This document shows, in pieces, positions 25,424 through 33,262 of a stretch of DNA of 56,148 bases (positions are counted from its first letter, which is position 1; every line of letters starts with the position of its first letter). Origin of the DNA: Blastopirellula marina (GTDB lineage: Bacteria > Planctomycetota > Planctomycetia > Pirellulales > Thermoguttaceae); the NCBI GenBank assembly GCA_020721965.1, contig DYLS01000012.1, forward strand, positions 1-56,148. The letters are read 5' to 3'. The notes beneath the pieces were generated by a model, which searched no databases, had not been told where the DNA came from, and saw nothing but the letters and a program-made list of their open reading frames with translations. A program made the translations under genes and the position numbers.

Positions 25424-25645
25424 TCACATGGCCTCAAGGCTCGAATCGGTGGGTTCCGGGAACTCCTGACGAATCCTGTCCATCAGGTGTTCCACAATCC
25501 CACGTTTTTCCCGCAGCATATCTCGAACGTCTGCGAACCGAGAATGGCGAATCTCACAGTGGAGGTCCGCCCTCTCGCGCTCCAGTAATTCGAGAAGCAG
25601 CGCGGATTCATGCGGAGAGAGTTCCAGCGTCGGCACCATGGTCAT
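25424..25645 (-). CDS. Small helical protein, unknown function
   Basis: The protein has 73 residues from ATG 25645, or 71 from ATG 25639. AGAGGAGGG immediately precedes the first ATG, so the second has the better spacing. The sequence is one or two amphipathic, charged helices: ELSPHESALLLELLERERADLHCEIRHSRFADVRDMLREKRGIVEHLMDRIRQEFPEP. Very similar small proteins with this helix-turn-helix outline (not the DNA-binding kind) occur as hypothetical genes in planctomycetes. It lies 133 bp downstream of the ketosynthase homologue on the same strand, so it could share its transcript. No function can be named. Confidence 0.7.
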   Translation of the reverse strand: MTMVPTLELSPHESALLLELLERERADLHCEIRHSRFADVRDMLREKRGIVEHLMDRIRQEFPEPTDSSLEAM

Positions 25646-25778
25646 CCCTCCTCTCGAAAGACCCAACACGCCCCATATATGGTAAGCGCATGGCCGCCGG
25701 GAGACAACGCCCCTTGTTGGTGGGAGCCGGAACGGATGATTCAGACGGTAACCGCGGATTCTGCTGGGAAAAAGGCCA

Positions 25779-27101
25779 TCACCCCTCGCAGAACCGCTGA
25801 ATGACGGCCGCAGAGGCCTGCCCCTGAGAATTGAAGCACAGGTTGACGAACACGTCGCCGGACGGGACATCGCCGCTTCGTATAACCCGAACGGGGCACT
25901 CCGGATCGGGGGTCTCGTAGTTCAGAGTGGGGAATAGCAGCCCCTCCTGAAGTGCCAGAATGCCGATCGCCAGCTCCACCATCCCGCTCCCAGCCCCGAG
26001 GTTGCCGAAGAAGCTCTTTGGAGCCATGACCGCTACGGTATTCGGCCCGAAAACGTCAGCTATCCCCATCGCCTCTTCACGATCCGATGTCCTCGTACTG
26101 AGACCGTTCGCGACCACAAAATCGATCCGGTTTGGGGGTAGATTCGCGAGCTTCAAGGCACCCGTGAGGGCCAACCGGACAGCCTGCCGAAGGTCGGCCA
26201 CGCCGCTCTTGGAGATTGCTGCCACGGAGCAAGCCGATAGCACCTCCGCGAAAATAGGGGCGCCACGGCTTTTCGCATGAGACAGAGTCTCCAGAATCAT
26301 TGCGCCCGCTCCCTCGCCCAGCACCATCCCGCAACGATGCCTATCGAAGGGGCGGCTCACCGCAGCCGACTCCTGGTCATCCACAATCGCCAATTCTTCT
26401 TGCTGAAGCGAGTGCATCACTTTCATCGTGCTCAACCGCGTACCGGTCGAACCCGCCAACATGATGTCGGCTCGCCCACCACGAATGGTATTCATCGCAT
26501 CCATGAGACATACATTCGCCGTCGCTTCGCGGAGCGTGAGAGAGTTGCTCGGACCACGCAGGTCGTTGTAGATGCCCAAATGACTGGCGGGCATGTTCGG
26601 GAGGTACTTGAGCAACCACAGAGGAAACAATTGCGGCATCCCCTGCTCGGCCCACAATGAATAGCGAAACTGGCCGTTTTCATCCTTCGCATGGCGAAAT
26701 CCTTCGGTGAATTCCTCGGGCGAGCTGACCATGTAGTCGCTGCCGAAGCACACGCCGATTCGCGCCGGATCGACCATGCCGGGGACAATGCCGGCATCAT
26801 TGATTGCCAGTTGGCCGGCAGCCACACCCATCTGGCACTCGCGGCACATGACCTTCACGGCCTTGCGGAGTCCTTTTTGGATTTCCTTGCTGGGCAATTC
26901 ACCGAAGTCGTGAATCGCCCCCGTAAAATCTTTTACCTCGCCGCCAACGCGAAGTGGCACCGCATCGGGCGGCAAGGCGCTTAGCGGTCCGACCCCGCTT
27001 CGCCCGTTCCGCAGCGATTCAGCGATGACGCTTTTCGTCGTCCCAATCGGGCTAATGTTGCTCCATCCCGTGATAACGACTCTGCGTGACTCCGCAACCA
27101 T
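25779..27101 (-). CDS. Ketosynthase (KAS II/FabF) homologue lacking the Cys-His-His triad
   Basis: The protein has 440 residues, the normal length of a thiolase-fold condensing enzyme, and aligns with FabF throughout: VVITGWSNISPIG at the start, GPSNS, and GMVLGEGAGAMILE at 258-271. The catalytic positions are all replaced. FabF has Cys in the T-A-C-T-S-G segment; here the segment is TLREATAN with Glu192. The first His (H-G-T-S-T) is Asn332 in ANGLST. The second His (K-S-x-x-G-H) is Asn367, although Lys362 is kept. It cannot condense acyl chains in the usual way. Chain-length factors of type II polyketide synthases are similar non-condensing partners, with Gln at the Cys position. No ketosynthase partner, ACP or reductase lies in the window. 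It may be a partner subunit, an acyl-binding or a decarboxylating protein (inference). Confidence 0.85.
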   Translation of the reverse strand: MVAESRRVVITGWSNISPIGTTKSVIAESLRNGRSGVGPLSALPPDAVPLRVGGEVKDFTGAIHDFGELPSKEIQKGLRKAVKVMCRECQMGVAAGQLAINDAGIVPGMVDPARIGVCFGSDYMVSSPEEFTEGFRHAKDENGQFRYSLWAEQGMPQLFPLWLLKYLPNMPASHLGIYNDLRGPSNSLTLREATANVCLMDAMNTIRGGRADIMLAGSTGTRLSTMKVMHSLQQEELAIVDDQESAAVSRPFDRHRCGMVLGEGAGAMILETLSHAKSRGAPIFAEVLSACSVAAISKSGVADLRQAVRLALTGALKLANLPPNRIDFVVANGLSTRTSDREEAMGIADVFGPNTVAVMAPKSFFGNLGAGSGMVELAIGILALQEGLLFPTLNYETPDPECPVRVIRSGDVPSGDVFVNLCFNSQGQASAAVIQRFCEG

Positions 27102-27430
27102 TCCGCTACCTCACCCAGAGAGGCCTCTTGTGAACACGGCATAAAAATATCAGTTTACCGCCACAATCCGCGTGCGTCGAGGGATTCGCCCCTAAACTCC
27201 ACCCAGTGTTGCTCCTGAAATGGCCACAGCAAGAAGGCCGTCTTTTCTGTGGAGCTAGGGCATCTCGGGAAGAGTGGCCAAGAGTTGCAAAGAGCGGATT
27301 GCGGAAGGGAGGCCGTCGAAGGTTCTATATGTTAGCACTATGGGTTCGTAGGACGGGTGGCAGTGTCGTTTCCGATACGAACCGTAGGATATTTGACCGG
27401 TATTCGATTACAACCTTCGATACAACATAG

Positions 27431-27716
27431 GCAGCCTTTCACAAGAATTCTAGTCGCTGCGATACGGCTCGCCCTCCTGTCATTTTGAGCGCAGCGAGAA
27501 ATCTTGCGAAGCGAAAAACCCTTCTCGACAGGGGGTACGATTTCTCCTCGCTGACGCTTGTCGAAGGGACACTGCCGACGCTCGTTGCAGGGACATTGCT
27601 GATGCTCATCGAGATGACGGTCCATTCTAGACCAAAGGAATGCTGAACAACCCTCGGGAACGCCCCCCGTTGTTTCACAAATACATCTGTTACAGCTAAG
27701 CCTTGAACGGTTACCA
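27431..27716 (-). mobile_element. Family 1 MITE-like element, copy B
   Basis: This is the longest copy (286 bp), in inverted orientation to copies A and C. It is flanked by a perfect 11-bp direct repeat ATACAACATAG (27420-27430 and 27717-27727). Its ends are GTAACCGTTCAAGG and, reverse complemented, GCAGCCTTTCACAAG. It is longer than copy A because the GAGCRTCRGCA-TGTCCC block occurs three times in tandem (about 27553-27620). It carries no coding frame. Confidence 0.8.
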
Positions 27717-27743
27717 ATACAACATAGAATCACTAGGCTTTTT

Positions 27744-27911
27744 ACTGGACTTTTACAATTTGGGGTTACAAGTTCCCCCTTTCTCTGGAAAGATGGTACG
27801 GCGAAGGCTATTTCCCAGGAAAACAGCTTTCCTTGTTCCCTTGAACTGCCCAGCACTCCAGTTTGTAGTCCTCTCTCAGAGGGGAATCGAGCACCTATCA
27901 AAAGTCCAGTT
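27744..27911 (-). mobile_element. Family 2 MITE-like element, copy A
   Basis: This 168-bp element starts ACTGGACTTTTACAATTT and ends AAAAGTCCAGT. In reverse complement it aligns end to end with the copies at 37394-37560 and 43069-43235, including the CTCTGAGAGAGG hairpin near one end, a GAAAC/AAACTG-like centre and the CCCCAATTTG... end. TTTT flanks both sides, which could be a short target duplication but is weak. No coding frame. It begins 16 bp after the flank of the family 1 copy. Confidence 0.78.
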
Positions 27912-28502
27912 TTTACACTACCAAGTTTGTTAGAGATTCGAGCGCCCTCTATGCGGTCGTTTTGGATGCTGTCGAGGGCGGCGTCTTTCCCCCCCCGGTT
28001 ATGGCCAACATTGAAGCTCTGGCCGCTGTGGCGCGTCATCCGGCCGTAAGCAACCGTGCGAACCGATCTCGTTGGTCGGGGCGATCTCAGGTGGAGCGTC
28101 ACCGCGGGCGTTCTCGTGAAAGCAGGTGTGACCGGGTACCCAGGCGTCCAAATGCAACGCCTGCGCCTGGATACTGAGCGAAGTCCGATCTGCCGTGCGC
28201 TGGCAAAAATGGGTTATAGTAGTAAAGTCGGTGTGCCAACTCGGAAATCGGAATACAGATCGCCGACGTTGCGTGGGAATCCTAGGGCAGCCGACTTGCG
28301 CGAGTGACGAACAAGCGGTCAGCCGGGGCGATCTGCGGCGAAGGATCCCAAACGATTCAGTGCACTCGCCGCTGAAGCGGGATCGGGTGCCCAGCGAGCG
28401 TATGCCCAGCGTGCAAACGTTGTTGCCACGGGTGACAATGGCTTGAGAAATGGACCCTGATCCTGACTAGGCAATCCTGTTGCGATAACAAAAGACCTCT
28501 CC

Positions 28503-31403
28503 ATGATCATCCAACAACTGATCGTAGTGTTGCCGTGTTACAGCCTGGAAGATTTCCAGCTCGACCGCACGGACGAAGACGCGGAGCAATTGCTGGCCGC
28601 CTGGACCGTGTTATACCACCCTGCACTCTTGAACGGCGTGCGATTCCTACCGCGTTGGGAACGGGCATACGATCCACCGAGTGATCCCAAGGATGCCTTA
28701 ATCGTCGTTCCCAATGTATCGGAAAGCTGTATTCCGCCGGGCTGGATCGAAAATCTCGATCCCGAAAGAGTCATCTTGCTCCGAAACTTCAAGGATCAGC
28801 GGGAGCTGCGACACCAAATCGAAGAAGTCTGGCCGACGCCGATGCCATCGTTGGAAGAGTCGGTGCTGGATCAGTTCTTCGCCCTCGGTTTTGCTTATCT
28901 CCAGGTCGAGCTGATGACGCGGCAATTGCGGTACATGAGCAATCTGGACGAGATTCGCTTTCGCGAATCGGCGTTGAAGGCGGCCGACGCAGCCTGCAAC
29001 GGAGACATGGACTCGGTGAAACCGCATTTGCAACGGGCATTCGATTTGCTGAGCGAATCGCGGGAATACTTTTACCCCCTTCAGAATCACCTGATCGACC
29101 TGACGTTGACGGCCGAGACGACTCTTGGGGCGGGCCTGTTCCGCGAATTGCGGCACGGCGATCGAGTCAATCTTGTCATGACCGGCGAGGCGACCACAAG
29201 ACTGGCCGAGAAGCACCCGGAAACTCTAGCCGAACTGCGGAAGGCGCTGGAAGAGAATCGGGCGGCGCTCGTGGGCGGAGAGCATCGCGAGGGGCCGTGG
29301 ACGCTCCTCCCACAATCCCTTTGGATCCGCGATTTACAACGTGCCCGCCGGGAATACGAGACGCATCTGCAAATCACTCCCCAGATATTTGGGCGGCGGC
29401 GATTCGGGCTGTGCTCTCACTTGCCAGGCGTTTTAGCGGCGGCGGGATTCACAGGCGCCCTTCATTCCGCTCTGGACGACGGCGCGTTTCCCGTCGGCAA
29501 CCAAAGCAAGCTGCGATGGGAAGGAGAGGATGGACAAACCATCGACGCGCTGGGCCGCATCCCGCAAGACGCCTCTCGCGCAAGCGTGTTTTTGAAATTA
29601 GCGGACACGGTGGGCCGTGTCTTGGACCTCGACCATGCCGCCACCACCATATTCGCGCACTGGCCGGATGCCGTAAGTTATTGGTATCGCTTGCTCCGCA
29701 TCACGGCGGGTTTCTCTCCCGTCTTGGGCACGTTTCGATTACTACCCGAATTTTTTCGAGAAACCCAGTACGTTGGCACTCGCACGCAATACCCGGCGGA
29801 GCGCTACGCATCCCCATATTTGAGTCAGTGGGTCGCAGACGGAAGCCCGGATCCGATCAGTCGGTGGACGAGGCTTTTGCGGTTACTTGCCAAGGTGGAC
29901 GCAGCCAGAAATGCATTAGTGATGAGGGCACTCGTTACGGGACGGTGGGATGAGCAGGCGGCGTCCCGTTACGAACGGCTCGAACGGCGTCTCGATGAGG
30001 CGGTCTCTGGGGCAGAGATGCCGGATCACCACGACCGGATCGCACGCATCGCCGAGGAAAGCGAGGAATCGCTCGCCGAGATCGTTCGATTGCTCGCGGA
30101 GAGTTTGTTTCCAGGGGCAAACTCAACGAAGGCCCAGCCAGTTGGATACGTGATCGTCAATCCTTACCCTTTTCCGCAACGGGGGGCGACCGTGCTTTCC
30201 GAGACGCCCTATCCGCCCAAGCTTGAACCCCCCGTTCTAGCGACGGGGCGGGACGCAAGCGATCCCGTGGTTGTGGAGGTGCCGCCCATAAGCTACTGGG
30301 CTATTCCTAGCGGCGAAGCTTCCGTGATGAAGGAGGCTGGCAAACGACGGGGTATGTTCTCGCGAAGGATTCCATCGGAGCCGTCGATTCAGGTGGAGGG
30401 CCTGGTCGTTCAAAACGACTTCTTCCGCATAAGAATCGACGAAACGTCCGGCGGGATTGGCGCCCTGGCCTCAGCGCCGGTCGGCAGAAACCTGCTCAGC
30501 CAAAAGGTGGCCTTGCGATTGCCGATTCCCGGGGATGACACGAGCGAAGCACTCGAGGATCCTGAGCGCCACTATACCCGGATGATTGCTGAATCCGTGG
30601 AGGTGGTAACCTCCAACCGGACCCAGGCGGAGTTCGCCTCACGGGGTCGTCTGGTGAACCGAGCCGGTGATCTTGTGGCACGATTCGAGCAATTCACAAC
30701 TGTTGTGTCGCGACTCCCCGTGGTGAGGATTCGGATTCGCCTTCAGCCGGAGCGTCTGCCGGAGGGTTCTCCGTGGTCGGAGTATTACGCCTGCCGATTT
30801 GCTTGGAACGACGAGACGGCCGAGGTCCACCGCTCGCTGGGCTGGTGCCGCAATGCAACAGAGGCGTCGCTTTTGGAAAGCCCCTGGTACGTTCATCTGA
30901 CCACACAAAAGCACGCGTTGACATTCTTGACGCCCGGTCTGCCTTTTCACCGCCGTATTGGTTTGCGGCGATTGGACACGCTGTTGATGGTAAAGGGGGA
31001 AACGGCTCGAGAATTCGAGCTAGGAATTGGATTGGACCTGCGTTACCCTCTGCATGCGGCGTTGCAACTGGGCGAGTCACCCATCAGCATCCCTGTCAAT
31101 TCGACCTTGCCGGAACCCGCTTGCGCCTGGATGATGCATGTGGATGTCCGCAACGTTCTATTGACGGCGGTGTTTCCCGTTGCCGAAGGTGACCGTCTGG
31201 CAGGCTTGCGATTGGAGCTTTGGGAAACCGAAGGGCGTGCGGGCGATGCTACCATCCGATTCTGTCGGCCCTTGCGATCGGCTTATCGACTGGATTTGTG
31301 GCAAAGGGAGATCGAGCCGCTCCCTACAGCCGAAGACGCTGTAACCGTGAGCTTCCATCGGTTTCAGCGACGTTCGGTCGAGGTGCGATTTGGGGACACA
31401 TGA
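28503..31403 (+). CDS. GH38 alpha-mannosidase-like protein, probably non-catalytic
   Basis: The protein has 966 residues from the ATG at 28503. No signal peptide is evident. The order of elements is that of GH38 enzymes: an alpha/beta catalytic-like region (residues about 1-400), a helical middle (about 470-540), and a beta-sandwich C-terminal half starting near VVQNDFFRIRIDETSGGIGAL. In true GH38 enzymes the nucleophile Asp lies in a W-x-x-D-x-F-G-H segment before a conserved L-P. Here the corresponding segment reads PQIFGRRRFGLCSHLPGVLAAAGF, with no Asp. The usual N-terminal His-x-Asp zinc site is not seen either. So it may bind glycans without cleaving them, or use other residues. It is upstream of cmk by 145 bp on the same strand. 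The fold call is moderately firm; loss of activity is inference. Confidence 0.65.
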   Translation: MIIQQLIVVLPCYSLEDFQLDRTDEDAEQLLAAWTVLYHPALLNGVRFLPRWERAYDPPSDPKDALIVVPNVSESCIPPGWIENLDPERVILLRNFKDQRELRHQIEEVWPTPMPSLEESVLDQFFALGFAYLQVELMTRQLRYMSNLDEIRFRESALKAADAACNGDMDSVKPHLQRAFDLLSESREYFYPLQNHLIDLTLTAETTLGAGLFRELRHGDRVNLVMTGEATTRLAEKHPETLAELRKALEENRAALVGGEHREGPWTLLPQSLWIRDLQRARREYETHLQITPQIFGRRRFGLCSHLPGVLAAAGFTGALHSALDDGAFPVGNQSKLRWEGEDGQTIDALGRIPQDASRASVFLKLADTVGRVLDLDHAATTIFAHWPDAVSYWYRLLRITAGFSPVLGTFRLLPEFFRETQYVGTRTQYPAERYASPYLSQWVADGSPDPISRWTRLLRLLAKVDAARNALVMRALVTGRWDEQAASRYERLERRLDEAVSGAEMPDHHDRIARIAEESEESLAEIVRLLAESLFPGANSTKAQPVGYVIVNPYPFPQRGATVLSETPYPPKLEPPVLATGRDASDPVVVEVPPISYWAIPSGEASVMKEAGKRRGMFSRRIPSEPSIQVEGLVVQNDFFRIRIDETSGGIGALASAPVGRNLLSQKVALRLPIPGDDTSEALEDPERHYTRMIAESVEVVTSNRTQAEFASRGRLVNRAGDLVARFEQFTTVVSRLPVVRIRIRLQPERLPEGSPWSEYYACRFAWNDETAEVHRSLGWCRNATEASLLESPWYVHLTTQKHALTFLTPGLPFHRRIGLRRLDTLLMVKGETAREFELGIGLDLRYPLHAALQLGESPISIPVNSTLPEPACAWMMHVDVRNVLLTAVFPVAEGDRLAGLRLELWETEGRAGDATIRFCRPLRSAYRLDLWQREIEPLPTAEDAVTVSFHRFQRRSVEVRFGDT

Positions 31404-31548
31404 ACACGTTGGCCATCGAGCCAGGGTGGCCTGTGAGGCGGCTTCCGCGGAAAACACGCGGAAAACAATAGATGGGAAAGAAAACACGCTAGTCCCGGAG
31501 ACAGCGGCACGCAAGACTGACGTTTCAAGATATCCTGTAACACCTTCC

Positions 31549-32208
31549 ATGATTGTAACCATTGACGGCCCCGCCGCGGCGGGGAAGAGCACCGCTGCGA
31601 GGCTGCTTGCCGATCGCCTGGGCTTTCGCTATCTCGACACGGGCGCCATGTATCGGGCTGCCGCCTTGGCCGCCATGCGGGCGGGGATCGACTACCGGGA
31701 CCTATCGCAGGTGGACGCTGTCGCCGGGGGCATCAATCTGTCTTGGGCAGGGACACACCTCCTGCTTGACGGCGAGGATGTTACGGATGCGATCCGCTCT
31801 CCAGACGTTACGGAAGCAACTCGCTACGTGGCGGATAGCCCGAGGCTGCGGGAAAGGATGGTCTCATTACAACGAGAGATCGGCCGCGTCTGCGATTTGG
31901 TAACGGAAGGCCGCGACCAAGGCACGCTCGTTTTCCCCCACGCCGAGTGCAAGTTCTTTCTGACGGCCGATGCAAGGGAACGGGCCAAGCGTCGTGCCGC
32001 GGACTATGCCGCGCAAGGGAAGCATGTCGCTTGGGAAGATGTCTTGCGCACGATCATCGAACGGGATCAGGCTGACTTGTCCCGTCCCGTGGGGGCCTTA
32101 CGGCGTCCTCCCGATGCTTTTCAGATATGTACCGATGGACTGTCCGTGGAGGATGTGGTACGCCAGATGGAGGCGTTGGTGCGGAAAAGGCAGCTTGAGC
32201 TGTCGTGA
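31549..32208 (+). CDS. cmk: Cytidylate kinase
   Basis: The protein has 219 residues, the normal Cmk length. The start at 31549 places the P-loop GPAAAGKST at residues 7-15; the longer upstream frame overlaps the preceding gene. Other Cmk motifs follow: FRYLDTGAMYRAAAL (CMP site), DVTDAIRSPDVTEA, VTEGRDQGTLVFPHAECKFFLTADARERAKRR, where GRD and the lid are recognisable. It phosphorylates CMP and dCMP with ATP in the cytoplasm for nucleotide supply. One difference is EGRDQGT where most have EGRDIGT. plsC follows on the same strand, a common cmk-plsC arrangement in many bacteria. Confidence 0.96.
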   Translation: MIVTIDGPAAAGKSTAARLLADRLGFRYLDTGAMYRAAALAAMRAGIDYRDLSQVDAVAGGINLSWAGTHLLLDGEDVTDAIRSPDVTEATRYVADSPRLRERMVSLQREIGRVCDLVTEGRDQGTLVFPHAECKFFLTADARERAKRRAADYAAQGKHVAWEDVLRTIIERDQADLSRPVGALRRPPDAFQICTDGLSVEDVVRQMEALVRKRQLELS

Positions 32209-32334
32209 AGTGGGCGAGCCTGAAACCAAGCTTCACGGCCAAGCGGATAGCCCGCGCCACGTCCCAGCCGATTCCAAAATCGGTCCCTAGAAGTGCAGAT
32301 GCAAAGCGGCACTGCGATGCTTGGAACAATAGGC

Positions 32335-33063
32335 ATGTCCCAGATTCCGTCGAACGCGAACACGAAGGCAAACCGGGTCGGTACCGCGGGGGCGCCGCAT
32401 CGGCCACCCAAGTACGTGAATCGGTGCTGGTATGAATTCAGCACGCTGGTGGTGCGTGCCGTGGCGAAGCTGTGCTTTGGAATCCGCTACACCGGTTGCG
32501 AAGCGATTCCTCGCACCGGACCAGTCCTTATCGTCGCCAACCACCAAAGCCATCTGGATCCTCCGCTGATTGGAGCCGGCGTGCCTCGCACCATCAGTTA
32601 CCTGGCCCGGCAAACGCTGTTTCGCTCTCGTTTCTTTGCCACCCTGATTCGCTCCTATGGTGCGATACCATTGGATTTGGAGGGTAATCCGCTGCCCGGC
32701 ATCAAAGAGAGTTTGCGGCGGCTGAAGGCGGGCGATGCACTGCTGATTTTCCCGGAAGGAACGCGAACTCCCCACGGCGATCTGCAACCGTTTGAGCGGG
32801 GATTTACCGCTCTTGCCAAGCGGACTCAGGCAGTCATCGTACCGGCTGCGATCGAAGGCGCGTACCAGGCCTGGCCCCGGCGCCGACGGTTTCCGCGTCC
32901 CGGCCGCGTTCAGGTCCACTTCGGACGCCCTCTAACGCCAGACGAGTACCGGGAGTGGCCAGAAGAGCGCCTTGTCGCGGAAACGGAGGCTCGAGTCCGG
33001 GAAGCCATAAACCTCTTGCGAAGCCGGTCCGCATTCCGCTCCCGGCGACCGGAGCAAGGCTGA
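32335..33063 (+). CDS. plsC: 1-acyl-sn-glycerol-3-phosphate acyltransferase
   Basis: The frame is open from a GTG at 32293; I prefer the ATG at 32335 (242 residues), but ATGs at 32299 and 32317 are possible because no strong ribosome site decides. The PlsC signature is clear: the NHQSHLDP catalytic box (H-x4-D) and FPEGTRTPHGDLQPFERGF (acceptor-binding box). A hydrophobic stretch before the NHQS box anchors it to the inner membrane face. It adds the second acyl chain to lysophosphatidic acid to make phosphatidic acid. It lies 126 bp after cmk and is probably co-transcribed. Confidence 0.94.
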   Translation: MSQIPSNANTKANRVGTAGAPHRPPKYVNRCWYEFSTLVVRAVAKLCFGIRYTGCEAIPRTGPVLIVANHQSHLDPPLIGAGVPRTISYLARQTLFRSRFFATLIRSYGAIPLDLEGNPLPGIKESLRRLKAGDALLIFPEGTRTPHGDLQPFERGFTALAKRTQAVIVPAAIEGAYQAWPRRRRFPRPGRVQVHFGRPLTPDEYREWPEERLVAETEARVREAINLLRSRSAFRSRRPEQG

Positions 33064-33072
33064 TTGGCAGTC

Positions 33073-33104
33073 CCGGTAGCAGCCATCGCGGCAGAAGCTA
33101 CCGG
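33073..33104 (+). terminator. Hairpin after plsC, possible terminator
   Basis: CCGGTAGC (33073-33080) and GCTACCGG (33097-33104) form an 8-bp stem with a GC-rich interior, 10 bp past the plsC stop. A second small hairpin (CATGCC/GGCATG) follows at about 33137-33154. The T run is poor, so termination may need Rho. It separates plsC from the converging gene at 33263. Confidence 0.4.
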
Positions 33105-33262
33105 CTGTTGGTTCCACCAAAAAACTCAGGCGAAAACATGCCACCACGGCATGCGGCCGCCGAGGAAAACGGCTGATGCGGCGGCGAGGTTCGACGGCTA
33201 CCAACGATGCTATCGGCAATTCCTGTAACGACGCTTTCCCCCTTGCAAGGCCATTTCCGCGT

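Larger units (their letters stand above)
27102..28502. other. Repeat-rich 1.4-kb intergenic region
   Basis: This large gap holds a family 1 element (27431-27716), a family 2 element (27744-27911) and a GC-rich stretch (28130-28180) with CCAGGCGT and ACGCCTG/CGCCTGG arms that could fold. I see no gene with protein character. The segment from about 28200 to 28500 should carry the promoter of the GH38-like gene, but no clear motif stands out. Confidence 0.55.
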
